From: Chondrus crispus
Taxonomy: Eukaryota > Rhodophyta > Florideophyceae > Gigartinales > Gigartinaceae
DNA length: 64,000 nt
Direction of reading: 5' to 3'
Assembly: GCF_000350225.1 (NCBI RefSeq)
Contig: NW_005179249.1
Coordinates: forward strand, 62,001 to 126,000
Below the pieces are notes generated by a model. The model made no database searches. It was given only the letters and a program-made list of their open reading frames with translations, and had not been told where the DNA came from. The translations under genes and the position numbers were made by a program. Shown piece by piece: positions 9,346-21,720 of the stretch; the first letter of the stretch is position 1, and each line of letters starts with the position of its first letter.

Positions 9346-11651
9346 ATGTCAACAAGCGCACACGGGGACGTCGGTCCCGGGGCGAGTAGAAGCGGATCGG
9401 CACGAGCGTCGAGGATCCCGAGGGGTCCTCGCACCCGGAGCCAGGCCAATACGGCCACGGACCGCGAAGATCAAGAATCCCCTCCGGGGATAGCTGCCGA
9501 CAAGACTGACCTCGACGAGAAGTTGGAGAAGATGAGCAGCGAAATTCGCGAAGAAGCGAAGAAAAATCTCGAGGTTGATTGAGCCCTCGTCCGGAAGCAA
9601 CTAGAGTTGCAAGCATCCGAGTTCCACACCGTTTTAGGAGAGCTATCGGCTCGAGTGGATCTCGTCGAGAAGGAGCGAGGAGATGCGACCGACGGTCTGG
9701 AGCCGGAGGTCCTAGCCTCGTTGAAAATTTCGGTCAAGGATGCGAGGCGCGACGCGAATCAAGCCTTGGAGTCCTTAGGAAAATTTAGAACAAGCATCGA
9801 TGACCGATTCGATCGCGCCGCGCAACGTCTCAAGGACCTCGAGCAGGCCGGGGATCAAGCTCCGCAAGGATCGGACGACGAGCCGCTCCCTTCGGGTAGA
9901 GAGGGCGACCGACGGTCGAAGAAAGACAAGCCCGCTCGGCAGCGGAGTTCCAAGTCGAAGCCCTCGAAGAAGGACAAGCGACGTACGCGCAAGGGTCACT
10001 GTAGTGACGATCCGGGGAACCGCGACTCACAGTCGGAGTCGCTGGGTCCCTCCGAAGATGGTAACGGCGGTTCATCGAACCATTCGGGCGATTCCGAACG
10101 CCGTTCAGAAGACGGAAACGGAATTTCGTCAAGCAAGAAAATTTCCTCCAGACGAGGCGGAGTCACTTCGTCCGCCTCGCGGAGAGACAAAGACGCGGAG
10201 CCTGAAGATGTCGCAACGCGGCGCGGGCCGCGATGAGAGGAGCTGGAGGAGCTGAATCCGACCAACTACCTCTTCAAGAAGTTACTTTCGTACCGAACGT
10301 ACCGCTTGCGGAACCCGCAGACATATTTGTCAAGTTCCCGGCGGACCGCCGTGCGAAAAATCAGGAGAGATATTCCGCCTAAGCTGAAGAAGGACAACAC
10401 GTTCACAGGTGAGGACGGGGTCCTTGTGTTGGATTTTTTGGCAAAATTAGTTCAAGAGTTTGATACTCAAAAAAAGAACGAGGGCAAGGGATCCGCCTGT
10501 TGTCTGAATTTTTAAGGGGCATGGCCTTGAGACAGTACACTTCGGTGTCTCAGACGGCCGGGGCCCATCACGGAAAGATATCCGTTTGGCCGGAGGCCGT
10601 ACAGTGGTTGTTGAGGAGTTTCGCAACCGACGAGGCGATCCGTCAAGCCGTGCTCGCATTGCGAGAAGTTCAGCAAAGACCGTCTGAAGACGAGATGGAA
10701 TTTTATATCCGTCTGACGGACGCAAGCAATCGATGTGGAAACGTATATTCGATGGAAGAACAGATGACGATGTTTATTGAAGGACTCGATTTGAGTATCA
10801 AGCCGATGGTATCTCAATACCGATAAGACAATCGGGACGTTTCGTTTTCGAGACTAGTTAATTACGCGAAGGCGCATGGCTCCGCGAGCCGCGCTAAGGA
10901 CAACAAGACCAAGAAGGTCACGATTCAGACGCCGTCGACAATTAGGGCGGGTAAGAAGCCGAGGGCTTCTTATCTCGGTCGCAAAAGTCACGCCGCACTC
11001 CATTTAGCCGAGTCCATGTCCGCGTCAGATGAGCGCGGTGCGCATGGAAGTAGCGAAAATCACTACGAAGGAGCGTTAGTACCCGAAGGCGAGTTCATTG
11101 AGCCATCGGAGGGCTACGGACACGAGGACTACGGGGACAGCGGGTCGTCAACTTTACCGACGCCTGCATACACGACGGAGTCGTTTTCAGAGCCCACGGA
11201 TCCCGTGATGATGTTTCGGGGGCGCGGCCACACGCCGGGGCCGCGCATTCCGATGGAAGACAAGGGTATGACGTTTCGAAGGCCAGGCTGGATGGGAAGG
11301 CCGCAACGTCAAGGAAGGCCGCCGGCCCGTGGAGGACCTAGGCTGCAATATCCCGTCAAGACGCACGGTCTGTTGTGCTATCATTGCTATGAAAAGGGTC
11401 ACGCCGCGCCAACGTGCATTCTTTCCCTCCGGGAAATGCACCGAGTTTTGGAAAATTATGAGGCGTTGTCTCCGATGGAGAGGTTAGGGATACCATCGAC
11501 GAGTTACCTGAAGGTCAAGAATTGGTTCGATTCGCAGACGGCGAGCACGCCGAGTGCTTCAACGCCGAGCTCGAACCAACCCTTCAGAGGGCCCACCGCG
11601 GGGCCCGCGCCGTCGGATGTGAGAAGGATCCCGCAGCGCCAGGAAAACTAG
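9346..11651 (+). pseudogene. gag: gypsy element B gag, broken
   Basis: The ATG at 9346 opens a frame that, across interruptions, encodes a Gag-like protein. It starts with an Arg/Ser/Gly-rich N-terminus and charged, possibly coiled-coil segments, followed by a long Lys/Ser/Asp-rich linker. A capsid-like helical region (about 10380-10820) comes next, and a zinc knuckle CYHCYEKGHAAPTC (CX2CX4HX4C) lies near 11377-11418. Breaks are TGA at 9580-9582, TGA at 10234-10236, a one-base shift in the A-run near 10470-10476 and TAA at 10824-10826. Reading resumes sensibly after each, and each stop is one C-to-T step from CGA or CAA. It would package element RNA. Gag ends at TAG 11649-11651, overlapping pol in the -1 frame. 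Confidence 0.85.
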
Positions 11652-12265
11652 AGAGGGGAATCTCGCATGAGTCGCGAGAGGCACAGGGTCGACGTACTGT
11701 GCCCGGGGCTCAGCCCCGTTCCCCGTCTCTAAAGGAAAAATCAGGCCTCGAGGAGGAGATTGTTGGATTGGTGGATAAGCCCAAAGGGCCAGCTCAAGTC
11801 AAGAAAATTTTGAGCCGAGCCCGAGATCATCCGCTGGAAGAAGTTCGAAGACCCTGGTACAGGGTTAAGCGAAGGGAGTGTCCCGAGGAGATTTTGGTTC
11901 TTGCGCGAAAAAACTACAAAGTTTACGCGGACATCGGACCCACAATTGAATTGATGAGCCGGGTGCTGTCTGTTTTAGACACCGGCGCGGGACCAAACCT
12001 TGTGCGAAAATCGGAACCCCCAGCTGGAATGGAATCTCTAGTGTCCTACGGACCGACCCAAGATATCAGCGACGCGAACAATAGGCCACTCCGGACTCTC
12101 GGCACAATTAGAATGCCTGTGAGGCTTGGAAAATTTGTGGCCGCAGCGGAGTTCATTGTATGCGAAAAACTAGCAGTCCCGCTAATTCTAGGCGCGGACT
12201 ACTGTGACCGGTTTGTGGAAGCAATTTATCCAAGGAAGAAAACGGTTGAGTTGGCGGATTTCTAG
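11522..12265 (+). pseudogene. pol: gypsy element B pol, protease part
   Basis: This frame is -1 relative to the end of gag and overlaps it by about 130 bp, so expression would need a -1 ribosomal frameshift; I found no clear slippery heptamer. The retropepsin signature is present: VLDTGAGPNLV (catalytic Asp) near 11974-12006 and LILGADYCDRF near 12184-12214. The frame is stopped by TAG at 12263-12265 but continues in phase into RT, so one stop separates protease from the rest of pol. The stop could be decayed CAG or, less likely, a readthrough codon. Confidence 0.82.
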
Positions 12266-15200
12266 GAGGTCCGGATAGTTAGGCGGTTCTCGACGAGAAG
12301 AGGGAAGAAGAATCTCGTCCCGGGAGAGGACGAGAATGATGGAAAGGGGGAGCGAATTTCCCCTAAGGTAAAAGTGGCAAGAGCCACGACTATCGAGCCA
12401 GGGACGCAACGCGTCGTGGAATGCACCTCGAAGAGAGCGGGCTTGGTTGTGGTTCAGCCGTACTCGTCGTTGTACGAAAGGCACGGGTTGACGTGCACGA
12501 ATGGTATCGTTCAGGTTGTGCCTGACAGGCCATTTCGTTTACTCGTTGCGAATTTTAGGACGTACCCTGTCACGGTGCAAAAAGGCCAAGTGGTGGCAGA
12601 ATTATTACCGCACCCGAGAGCCGCGCTCGAGAGCAAAACCACCATTGGTGAAGTTCTCGGAATTCAAGAAAGGAAGAACGAAAATTTTCCTTATTCCACC
12701 AAGACGCCTACGGGCGAGACAAGATGCGAACCGTCGGATCAAGCGCGCGAGGACCAGCCAGAAGAACGGTCGGCAGGGCTCTCCGCGTCGGCAGCTACGA
12801 AGCCGCAACGCAGGATTGAGCCGCCACCGCCGGACGTGGAGGACCTCGACCTGAGCCACGTGCCGGAACGGCTGCGCGAGCGGTTCCGTCGGATGTTGAA
12901 GAAGTATTCAAGGATGTGGGATGGGACGCTTGGCGAAATTAATAGCACCGTCCATCGGATCGAGTTGATCCCCGAGACTCGTCCCATCGCACAAGCCCCG
13001 TATCGGGCCGGGCCTAAAGCCCGCGAAGTAGAAGATGCAGAGGTGCAGAAGATGTTGGAGGCAGGAGTGATAGAACCAGCGCAGTCAGAATGGGCATCGC
13101 CCGTGTTGCTGGTGCCCAAGCCGGACGGGTCAATGCGTTTTTGCGTAGACTACCGCAGGCTGAACGCAGTGACGGTGAAGGACACGTACCCTTTGCCACG
13201 CATGGACGAGTGTCTGGACTCGCTTGTTGACACCAAGGTTTTCTCCGCGTTGGACGCGATCTCGGGATATTGGCAGATGCCTATCCCTGAGCGCGACCGC
13301 GACAAGACCGCATTTTCGTGTCACTCAGGACTGTATCGCTTCTCAAGGATGCCCTTCGGGCTAACTAACGCGCCAGCGACGTTTCAGAGAGCAATGGATA
13401 TCCTGCTCTCTCCGTTCCGTTGGAAGGGCTATTTGGTGTATCTGGACGACATAATAATTTTTAGCAAGTCGTGGGAGGAGCACATCGTGCACGTGGATGA
13501 AATACTTTCTGTATTGGAGAAGGCAGGTGTGAAGCTCAAGCTTCGCAAGTGTGAATTTTTCGTCGAAAAGATCAAGTACCTGGGCCATGTCGTTCGGCCA
13601 GGTACATTGGAAGTGGACGCTGCGCGAACCGTCGCATTGGAACAAGTGAGGTACCCTCAAACGCAGACCCAGCTCAGGAGCTTCTTGGGACTTTGTAATG
13701 TCTACCGCAGATTCGTTCCGCATTATGCCAAAATCGCGCATCCGCTCAATCAACTGTTGAAGAAGGGACAACCGGTCCAGTTGGAAGGATTCGACGAACC
13801 GTGCAAGAAAGCTTTTCATAAGCTCAAGGACGCCATCTTGGCACCGCCGGTGTTGGCGCTGCCGAAGAAGAACCTACCCTACTCGGTAGATACCGATGCA
13901 AGCGACTACCAAATAGGCGCTGCACTATTTCAAACACACCCGGATGCGCAACGCAAACCCATCGGGTTCTTTTCAAGAACGTTAGCCGCAGCCGAGAGAA
14001 ACTATTCTGTATCAGAAAGAGAATTTCTAGCGGTAATTTGGGCCGTACAGACTCTAAGACCATATCTATATGGCGAGCACTTCATCGTGCATACCGACCA
14101 TGCCTCATTGAGGTGGTTGATGAACGTAACCGACCCCAGCGGGAGATTAATCCGATGGAGGCTACGCCTCTCGGAATTCGATTTTGAAATCAAGTACAAA
14201 ATGGGAAAGGCTAACAGCCAGGCGGACGCTTTGTCAAGGTTGCGAACCGCAGGAGAAACCGTCGACGAAATCGATGACGAAATCCCATGCTTTATGGCCG
14301 AACCGGCCGAGGGTACAGTGGAGGACGAGGAAAGTATTGACGCGGCAGACGACATCCTCGCTCTTGAGGGGGGGACCGCCCCTGATCGCCTCGATCAATT
14401 CCAATCTGTCACTCCGGAGGAGCTCATTCGCGAGCAAGCCGTCGACCCCTTCTGCAACCGCATCAAGGAAGAAATGGACGCCGGAAAGGTGAGAACGTTC
14501 AGCACGGAGACCGAGGAACTCGTAGGAACTCTATGCCGTACCGCGGCGGAGTTTGTACAAGTGGTAATACCACAATCGTTAAGGGACCGCGTCCTAGGGT
14601 TGAGCCACTACGCAAAATTGGCAGGCCACCCGGGAGGCAGGAAACTTTACAAGACATTGAGAAGATACTTTTATTGGCCTACGATGGCCCTAGACTGCTA
14701 TTCAGTCGCGAAGAATTGCGCCGCATGTGCGCGGGAAAGGGTGCAGTTAAGGAAAAACACGAAGGAAATGAAGCTGTTCACGCCCAAAGCTCCGCTGGAA
14801 TTTGTCGCCATCGACATCCTCGGCGAGCTAATTACATTTAAGCGAGGAAATCGGTATATTCTCGTGATCAGCGATCGATACTCGAAACTGGTACGAACCG
14901 TACCGTTGAAGAAGATATCAGCTGCGCACATCGCACAAGCCTTCGTTCACCATTGGGTATTCGTGTACGGACCGCCGGTCAAGCTGCTGTCCGACAATGG
15001 AACACAGTTCACGGCCCGGTTCTTTCAGAATGTATGCCGAATTCTTGGCATACGCAATGTGTTCACGACTACGTACCACCCGCAAGCCAACGGCCAAGTT
15101 GAGAGATTTAACCGCACGCTGACTTCCGCGTTGCGAAAATACGTTGGAGAGCATCCCAAGGACTGGGACTTATTTAGCGACGCTGTGACGTTCGCCTACA

Positions 15201-16054
15201 ACACGCAAGTTCATCGAACTACGAACATTGCGCCCTTCGAGCTGGTGTTGGCTCGGGCGCCCAGAAACATTGCGCTACAAGCGCAACCAACATTGGAGAA
15301 TTTCAGCTCGTCACGAGCATACTACCTGAAATGGCAGTCGTGGTTGGAGAGCCTAATGCGACGCGCCGATAGGAGTTTGCGGAAGGAACAAGCCCGGTAC
15401 AAGCGAAATTTCGACGCACGCCTTCGCAAACCGCAATATGAGATCCCACCGGGGTCCTACGTGTTCCTCCCGAAGGAGCAGGGCACGGCTAGCGAACCGA
15501 AACACAAGCTGGCACAAGTCGCTACAGGACCTTATCAGGTCAGAAGATCGGATCAACATACGGTAGTCATTGCCATTGGCGATCAGGAGGAACGCGCATG
15601 GCGAGACAGGGTGGAGTTAGCCCCAAGCCCGATGGACTACGCGCCGATAACTGGCCTACTTCAAGCGCTACAGTTCCTGGGAGCGCCGGAGCTAAACGAA
15701 GAAGGAGAGGTAATGGAGGACGAGGAATGTCCTCACACCCGTGCGCCTACGTCAAGGGACCAGGACAATCTAAGGAGTCAAGCGCCGACAGCGGAGACAC
15801 CTCCGGAGCTACGCGATTTCGGAAAGTCCAGAGAAGAGGACGAGTTGGAAGATCTTCAGGAGGGGGAAGGGAACAGTTCAGAGAAAGGAGAGGAAACGGA
15901 GAATACGGAATACGTAATTGATCGGGTCGCCGACCACGATTATCAAAATGGTAATTTGATTCTGAAGGTGGAATGGTACGGCTATACGTCCGAAGACGCG
16001 ACGTGGGAGCCCATTGAGCAATTACCCCGCAGTGCGGCCGTCACGTATTTCTGA
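12266..16054 (+). pseudogene. pol: gypsy element B pol: RT, RNase H, integrase, chromodomain
   Basis: An open frame of more than 1200 codons after the TAG at 12265. RT runs from about 12960 to 13700 and keeps all core motifs (FCVDYRRLN, FSALDAISGYWQ, MPFGLTNAP, catalytic YLDD at 13439-13450). RNase H (DTDASDYQIGAAL, FIVHTDHASL) follows, then integrase with HHCC zinc finger (about 14600-14730), an Asp-Asp-Glu core, and a C-terminal chromodomain at about 15908-16051 (EYVIDRV, VEWYGYTSEDATWEP). All catalytic residues I can identify are intact, so only the upstream TAG and the broken gag inactivate it. It is of chromovirus type because the chromodomain ends pol. The stop is TGA at 16052-16054. 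Confidence 0.92.
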
Positions 16055-19000
16055 AGGAAGAAGTTACCCTTGCCGCCGCAAGTCGCGCGCGCGCGAGTGG
16101 GATAGTCATCGTCAATGGAATCAGCAGGTTATGGAACACGGAGGAGTCAGAAATTTGGAGCAGAAGGGGTCCGCAAGCAAGAAAAGTCGGAGCGAGAGGA
16201 GCAAGGCAAGAGAACGCGGAACGCCTCTACGAAAGGGGAACGAAGAGCGACGCGTTTTAAGGACTTGAAGTGATGCGGTGCCCCCGGACAAGGCATTGAG
16301 CCTACCGGAAGACGCACCCCCGTCATCAACGGATGCACGCGAAACGACAATCGAGATCAGTGTCCCGTCCTCGGAGAGCAAGTTAATCCAAAATAATTAC
16401 TTTTTTTGTTGTTGTCGCCGCCGCCGACGGCACACACAGGGGACGTTCGCCGTCGATCTGCTAAGATTGAAGACCGAGCAAGACGCGCGCTTGTTTTGTA
16501 CCATGTACTTTCACATGACCATCGTCCTCATCGAGGACTTACTTACCACCTGACCACAGTAACCCACTACTTTTGTTTTTGTTTTTGTTCTACTATGTTT
16601 TGTTTTTTTTCTTCTTTTTGTGTGCTTTCGGTTGTCTCTTGACAGGACGCAGGGAGAAAGAACCCGCACCGCGGACCAAGGTGAATGAGCCCTACGACAC
16701 CTATCGTTCGGCGACCCTCGGACGAGCGTACCCAGTCCCGTGCGAGCCGTCGATCGTAAGCAAGTTAATACGCTGTGTGTCGGGCCGAGGAAGAAGGGTA
16801 TTCTAGGAATAACTGAGCACGACGGACTGTGCCTAATTGAGTAAGTGTCTGGAAGAAACCAGACGGCGGAATGCAAGGGAACGCGGAACGCAGTTGGAAA
16901 GGTGTAAGTGAAAGAAAAGCGTGGTGCTGTAGTCGTATGTGTGTCGTGTTACCGTCCAGGGAAAGGAGGAACAGTCTACAGTATTCTCTAAGGGATAGCG
17001 GGCTGTGTCAGGCAGACGAGCGGGTCACCCTCGAGTCGAGGGAGAAGAAGGGGAAAAGAGGCAGTTGATGTAGAGGCGCATGCGAGGGAGGCTGATCAAG
17101 AGGAAGTCAATGATGCGGGACGCGATAAGACCGCGAGTGAAATGTTGAAATTGTATTGGGGATGATCCCTACCCGGAGGCTCTCAAGTTGGAAGTGATGC
17201 TGTGAACCGCGTCGCGGAGGGAGAGAGTAAGGACAGTCGCCGGAAACGAGATCCCTCAGAGTGAGGAGAAGGGAAATGAAATAACTTAAGCGATTTTGCC
17301 CGGGACCCCCGCCCATGAATGAAATGGCCTGCCCGGCCATGCCGTGGAATGAAAAATTTACTGTTGTCTCAGGCTGAGGTAAGGTAATACACCTCCTTGG
17401 ATGCGATCACGCGCTGCCGCCGCGCGCACGTGAAGGGACGCTTGGATCAGTGAGACGCCCTCGTGGGGCATGATTTAATAAAAAAAATGGGGATGCCGGC
17501 AGGGAGCTGCTGGACGGGCGGAGAAAATCGAAAATCGAACTCTGGTCAGCCTTTGAAATTTTAATCAAAATTAAGGGGTAAATACAGTACTTGTTGGTCG
17601 CACGAAAAATGATTGCCGCTTGTTGCAGCCGATGGCACAAGTATCCAAGGTCACCCCACCGCATCTTCATCCGCCATCGCCCAAGACGCTGACAAGAGCG
17701 CACACCACGGCTCGTCAAACTCGCTATCGACGCTCTCCGAGCGGGAGCATTATTCTACGTGAGCAGATGTAATGCCGCCGTCGGCATGGCCGCATACAAT
17801 GAGTTCCGTACATCCGCATAGAAAGGCCGTACCCCCTGCTCAAGACCGCGAACATTTATTCTCGCGACACGCCTCCCTGTTCGAAGCAGCAAAAGAAAAG
17901 AAAAGAGAAAACAGGGGAATGGCAACCCTCGCTTCAGCGATGACCGGTTTTTGATGTATTTATTGACAAGGCGATCGCGAGTCTGGCGCCACCCTCCAAC
18001 ACGAACGACCTGGAGGACCACGGCGGGAAGAGCAACTCCGAAGGAGAGAAATCGTCGTTCGATGAGCTCATTACCAATGACCCAGCTGTTGCTCGTAGCG
18101 ACTAACGACGCCAAGCTCAAGTTCTTGTTGTTACGGCTAGCGATCTACCGAAACGATCCCCTCCTTTTCTTTCATTTACTTTCCTGTGCGTTGACTCTCT
18201 TTCTAGCTGTGTATTTTTTAATAGCTCTACGTTCCTTCGCCTGTTTACTGTTTTTTTGTGAAGACGGAACAGGACTCCGCGTCGCGGCGTCAACAGGCAG
18301 GACGACAAACAGGACGTCGATCACGACGAGACCCCCGCGATGGGAGGTAGATAAGCCAGTGGATCAAGACCGCTACGCACGACGTGCGGACTCGACAAAT
18401 AATTGGAGGAACTGTCTTGTTAAGTCGAAACCCAAGGCTTGCGACACTAGTGAATCCGATAGACCATACAGGGGAGGCGCTGGCAGCGCCACACATAATG
18501 TTACGGGCACACAGCGTCGGTGAGTGCTCCGATCTTTGAAGTTCGCAGAAGAATGGGAGACGTCTACCGTACAGGAGGAAGATATGTGCATACTCGCCGA
18601 ATGTTTGAGATTGCTACTTGAAAATGCAAAGTAAGAGGCGGTCGCAAACTAAGGAAAAGCAGAAAGACACGACGTGGATGACCACTCCGAAGTCCTCCAA
18701 AATGAGAACCTTTCATGATTCCGAATTAGGGCGCCCCCGTCGTAGGTCGCTCGTAATTAATAGCAATTCAAAGAGACGCTGATGTCCTTCGAAGAGCGTT
18801 GTTACGTAACGGGTGTCAACAAGTTACGGAAGACGCCAGGAGGAAAAAGGATCGGCGGACAATAGGAAGAGTGGCGTTTGCTGAAGGAACGCCGAGCTAG
18901 CAGCACTATACAGTGGCAATAATGAAATGCCGTGGTTGAGAGACAACACACGGTAGTGAGGAAAAATTATTACTCACGATCGTTTCGATCACAGTGGTGT

Positions 19001-19841
19001 GGCATTTTGTGTCACACTGTACACGAAAGAGTACCTCGTAGCGTTGGGTGCTTTTGATAGAGACTGAAGAGGACCCATATGAAAGTTTTTTTGACCGAGC
19101 TCTGCCGAGTTGTCGCAAGAAAAAAATGGAAAGAGACCAGTCAGAACCTGAGCAGCCTCTGCGAGTTGGCGTCACAAGCTTTTCTCACCCGCTCGATCTA
19201 CATCGAGACCAGCCTTACGTGACAGTACGTCCGAACGGGAAAAAGAGGATCACCGAGTTGATGTCGCAGTGCCCAACGGGACCCGGACTGCGCGCGACAG
19301 ATGCTCAGAAAAGAGACTTTCAGAGGGGGAAAGAAGAACAAGCCCCTACACTATGGAGAAGAGTCAAAGAGGTCATGTCGCGGACGAGACGATGGAAGTT
19401 TGGAAGGGCTTTGGTTGCTGACCGATAACGTACGTGCCAACAGTGAAACTGGATGGCTTGACGAAAATCTTGGGATATTTATCGTCCCCAAAAAGAGACA
19501 CGGGAAGCTCCCGACCCACGTACGCTAGCCGAACTTCTGAAGCGAGTGTCAGAAAAGAGAGCCTCACGACTCTCGTAACTGTTTTAATTCAGAGGGATCA
19601 CCGCCTGGGTTTCGGAAAGAGAAGGAAGTTGAAGGGTGAGGAAAAGGAAAGGAGAAAGAAAAGAGGAGGGAACTGGCAATAAGGAGGTGCGACCGCGTTG
19701 ACGGGGGCGCACGACGAAAAGAGAATGGAGAAGGTAAAATGGGGATGCGACCGCAGAGGCGGGACGCATACAAAAAAAAGAGAGAAAAAAGAGAGAAAAA
19801 AAGAGGAGGAAAGTGAAGGTAACGGGGGATACGAAGGTGAT
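16055..19841. other. Non-coding interval between pol B and antisense gene B
   Basis: About 3.8 kb with no recognisable gene, equivalent in place and length to 2097-5938. It contains T-rich tracts (about 16570-16635 and 18160-18262). The first ends in a pyrimidine run and TTGACAG, which resembles a 3' splice site, and a comparable T-rich tract with GTCAAGG occurs in element A near 2832. A purine-rich stretch occurs at about 19612-19830. Short ORFs here are not shared with element A, so I do not call any. Confidence 0.45.
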
Positions 19842-21610
19842 TCATTTTATTATCCAAAACCTACAGGATGACGTCAATAACCAGACGTCACCCCAAACGG
19901 GTAATAATCCGAGAACGGATCGCGGGGAAGTCGCTCTAAGCGGCAGGTCATTGGGCGGCACACCCAAGGATTTTTCCTTCGGGAGTAAGGTAACGAGTCG
20001 AGCAAGGACTCGCAGATCATCGAGGGAAGCCCCTTGGAGAGCTTCACCTTCGATGCCATGAGGGCGGAGCAATGTGCAGTAGATGTCAATGGCTCCGTCG
20101 CTCTTTTTGGGAATTGATGGGGACGGTGGGGAAGACAACGCTTCCCTAACCGACAGAGTTTCGGTATGCCCTGCCGAGGGGATATCGACAGCAGGAGGAG
20201 CAGCAGCAGGGGCTGCAGGGAGAGGGGAATCTGGAGCAGACGGTCGGGGGCAAACGTCGTCTGCGCGGGGATCTATGGCTCGTATGGGAGCTACGTCGGG
20301 GGTTGGAACTTGGTTGCCGAATTGGCGACTGAGGCGCACTTCGGAGGGAGAGCACAAGGCGGATGTCCAAGGGTTGAACCAGACAAAGTCACCCGCCGCA
20401 CTGTGACTTCGTCCGGGAGAAAAGGACGGGCGTCGCCTCGCGAAGGATCGGGATGAGTTGATAGGGGGAACAACATCCCAGTCGACCTGATTGATCTTTT
20501 CGAGTAAGGAGTGCAGTTCGGAGTCGGTGTCTGCTCCGCCCAAGGGCACAGTATAGTCCAAAAGGCACATGAGCTCGACGAGCTTCGGAGGAAGATACCA
20601 AAGCCGCCAACAATCGTACGCCTCCCAGAGCAAGGTGGCGGCTACCTTCATGCACCACTCCGTCAAAAAGACAACCCACAACCCGTGACGAGGATCAGTG
20701 AGATGGCTTCTAAAGTAGGTAAGGATGGGACCGAGCTCTGCCCAAAACCCTTGGCAGACCTCAAATTGTCCCCACCACGAGGGGAGTTGCTGGTACCGGT
20801 TGGGATAGTGTGACCGAGCAATTTCCCCCGCCTCAACCATTTGGTAAGCTAGGAAATATCCCGTGTCCGATCTCATCTTACGCTCGAGTCGGACAGTATG
20901 CTGGAAGAAGGGGATGTTCCCGCGTTTCATATATCGGAAATTGAGGGGGAGGATTGCGCGCGTGTATGACATGGCATCGTTAGTCACCGTCAGTTGGTTA
21001 TGCCACAGGCGGTCCGCCTCGAGCACGGGGTCACCCCGTGTCCAGCTGAGGAGGTTGTCAAGGTAATCACGCTCCCCCTCCGTGCGAAACATCCACGTGT
21101 CACATCCGAAGGACGGGGGATGAGGGCATCGGATGGGGATAGGTCGAGACGGTCGAGAACGGCTTCCATGAACCGCAGGGATAGGCCCTGTCGGTCACGA
21201 GGGGAGGAACGACGCAGGATAGAAGGGGGAATGGCGACACGGGCAGGCCAATCGTAGGAGGAAATGGCTTGAAGGGGAAGGTGACCCGGCAGCATCCCCG
21301 CACCGTCGGCAAAGTCGCGCCCGATGCTAGTGACGTCGCGCACGTCGATGGCGGAAAACCAAGGAGTGGCCGCGTACAGTAAGGGATAGTCGCGCATGGA
21401 TTTACCTTGGAGCTCGGCTAGTAAGGGGTATCGACAAGGGGCTGATGAAGGATGGAGATCGGGATGAAAGACCGGTTCAGGAACGTTGGTGTTCGGGGGA
21501 AGTCGGGATATGAAAGGAAGGTCGCTAGGAATGGAAGGCGTGTGTGAGAAGCCCACACCGCGGCGACCGCGGGCGGTATGTCCGAAAGTGGGATCCGATG
21601 AAGGAAACAT
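19842..21610 (-). pseudogene. Antisense gene of element B, frameshifted homologue of 5939-7870
   Basis: It starts at the ATG at 21610 (the same PSS...GVGF beginning as the element A copy), 110 bp from LTR 2. The first part reads to about 21100; there one base is missing in the run of C near 21115-21120 and the reading passes to another frame (RTEGERDY onward), which stays open to 19842. The homologous blocks align throughout: DALIP, SDTGYF, PSWW, EVCQGFWAELGPILTYF, AAGDFVW, HGIEGEALQGASLDDLRVLARL. The last 40 codons extend beyond the end of the element A copy and differ from it. Divergence from A is far greater than for integrase. No known family recognised. Confidence 0.72.
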
Positions 21611-21720
21611 GGAGATCGTCTTACTCTCACGCGAGCGGCGACCGATGGTCGGAAGAAAAAGGAAGAAGTTGGGAAGCAAGGGAGTGAAGCCGCTGCCTGA
21701 GAGCGCTCAGAAGGGGGATA

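Noticed and set aside
11580-11651. Slippery heptamer for the gag-pol -1 shift
   Set aside because: Candidates such as G GAA AAC do not meet the X XXY YYZ rule; the shift mechanism stays unproven.
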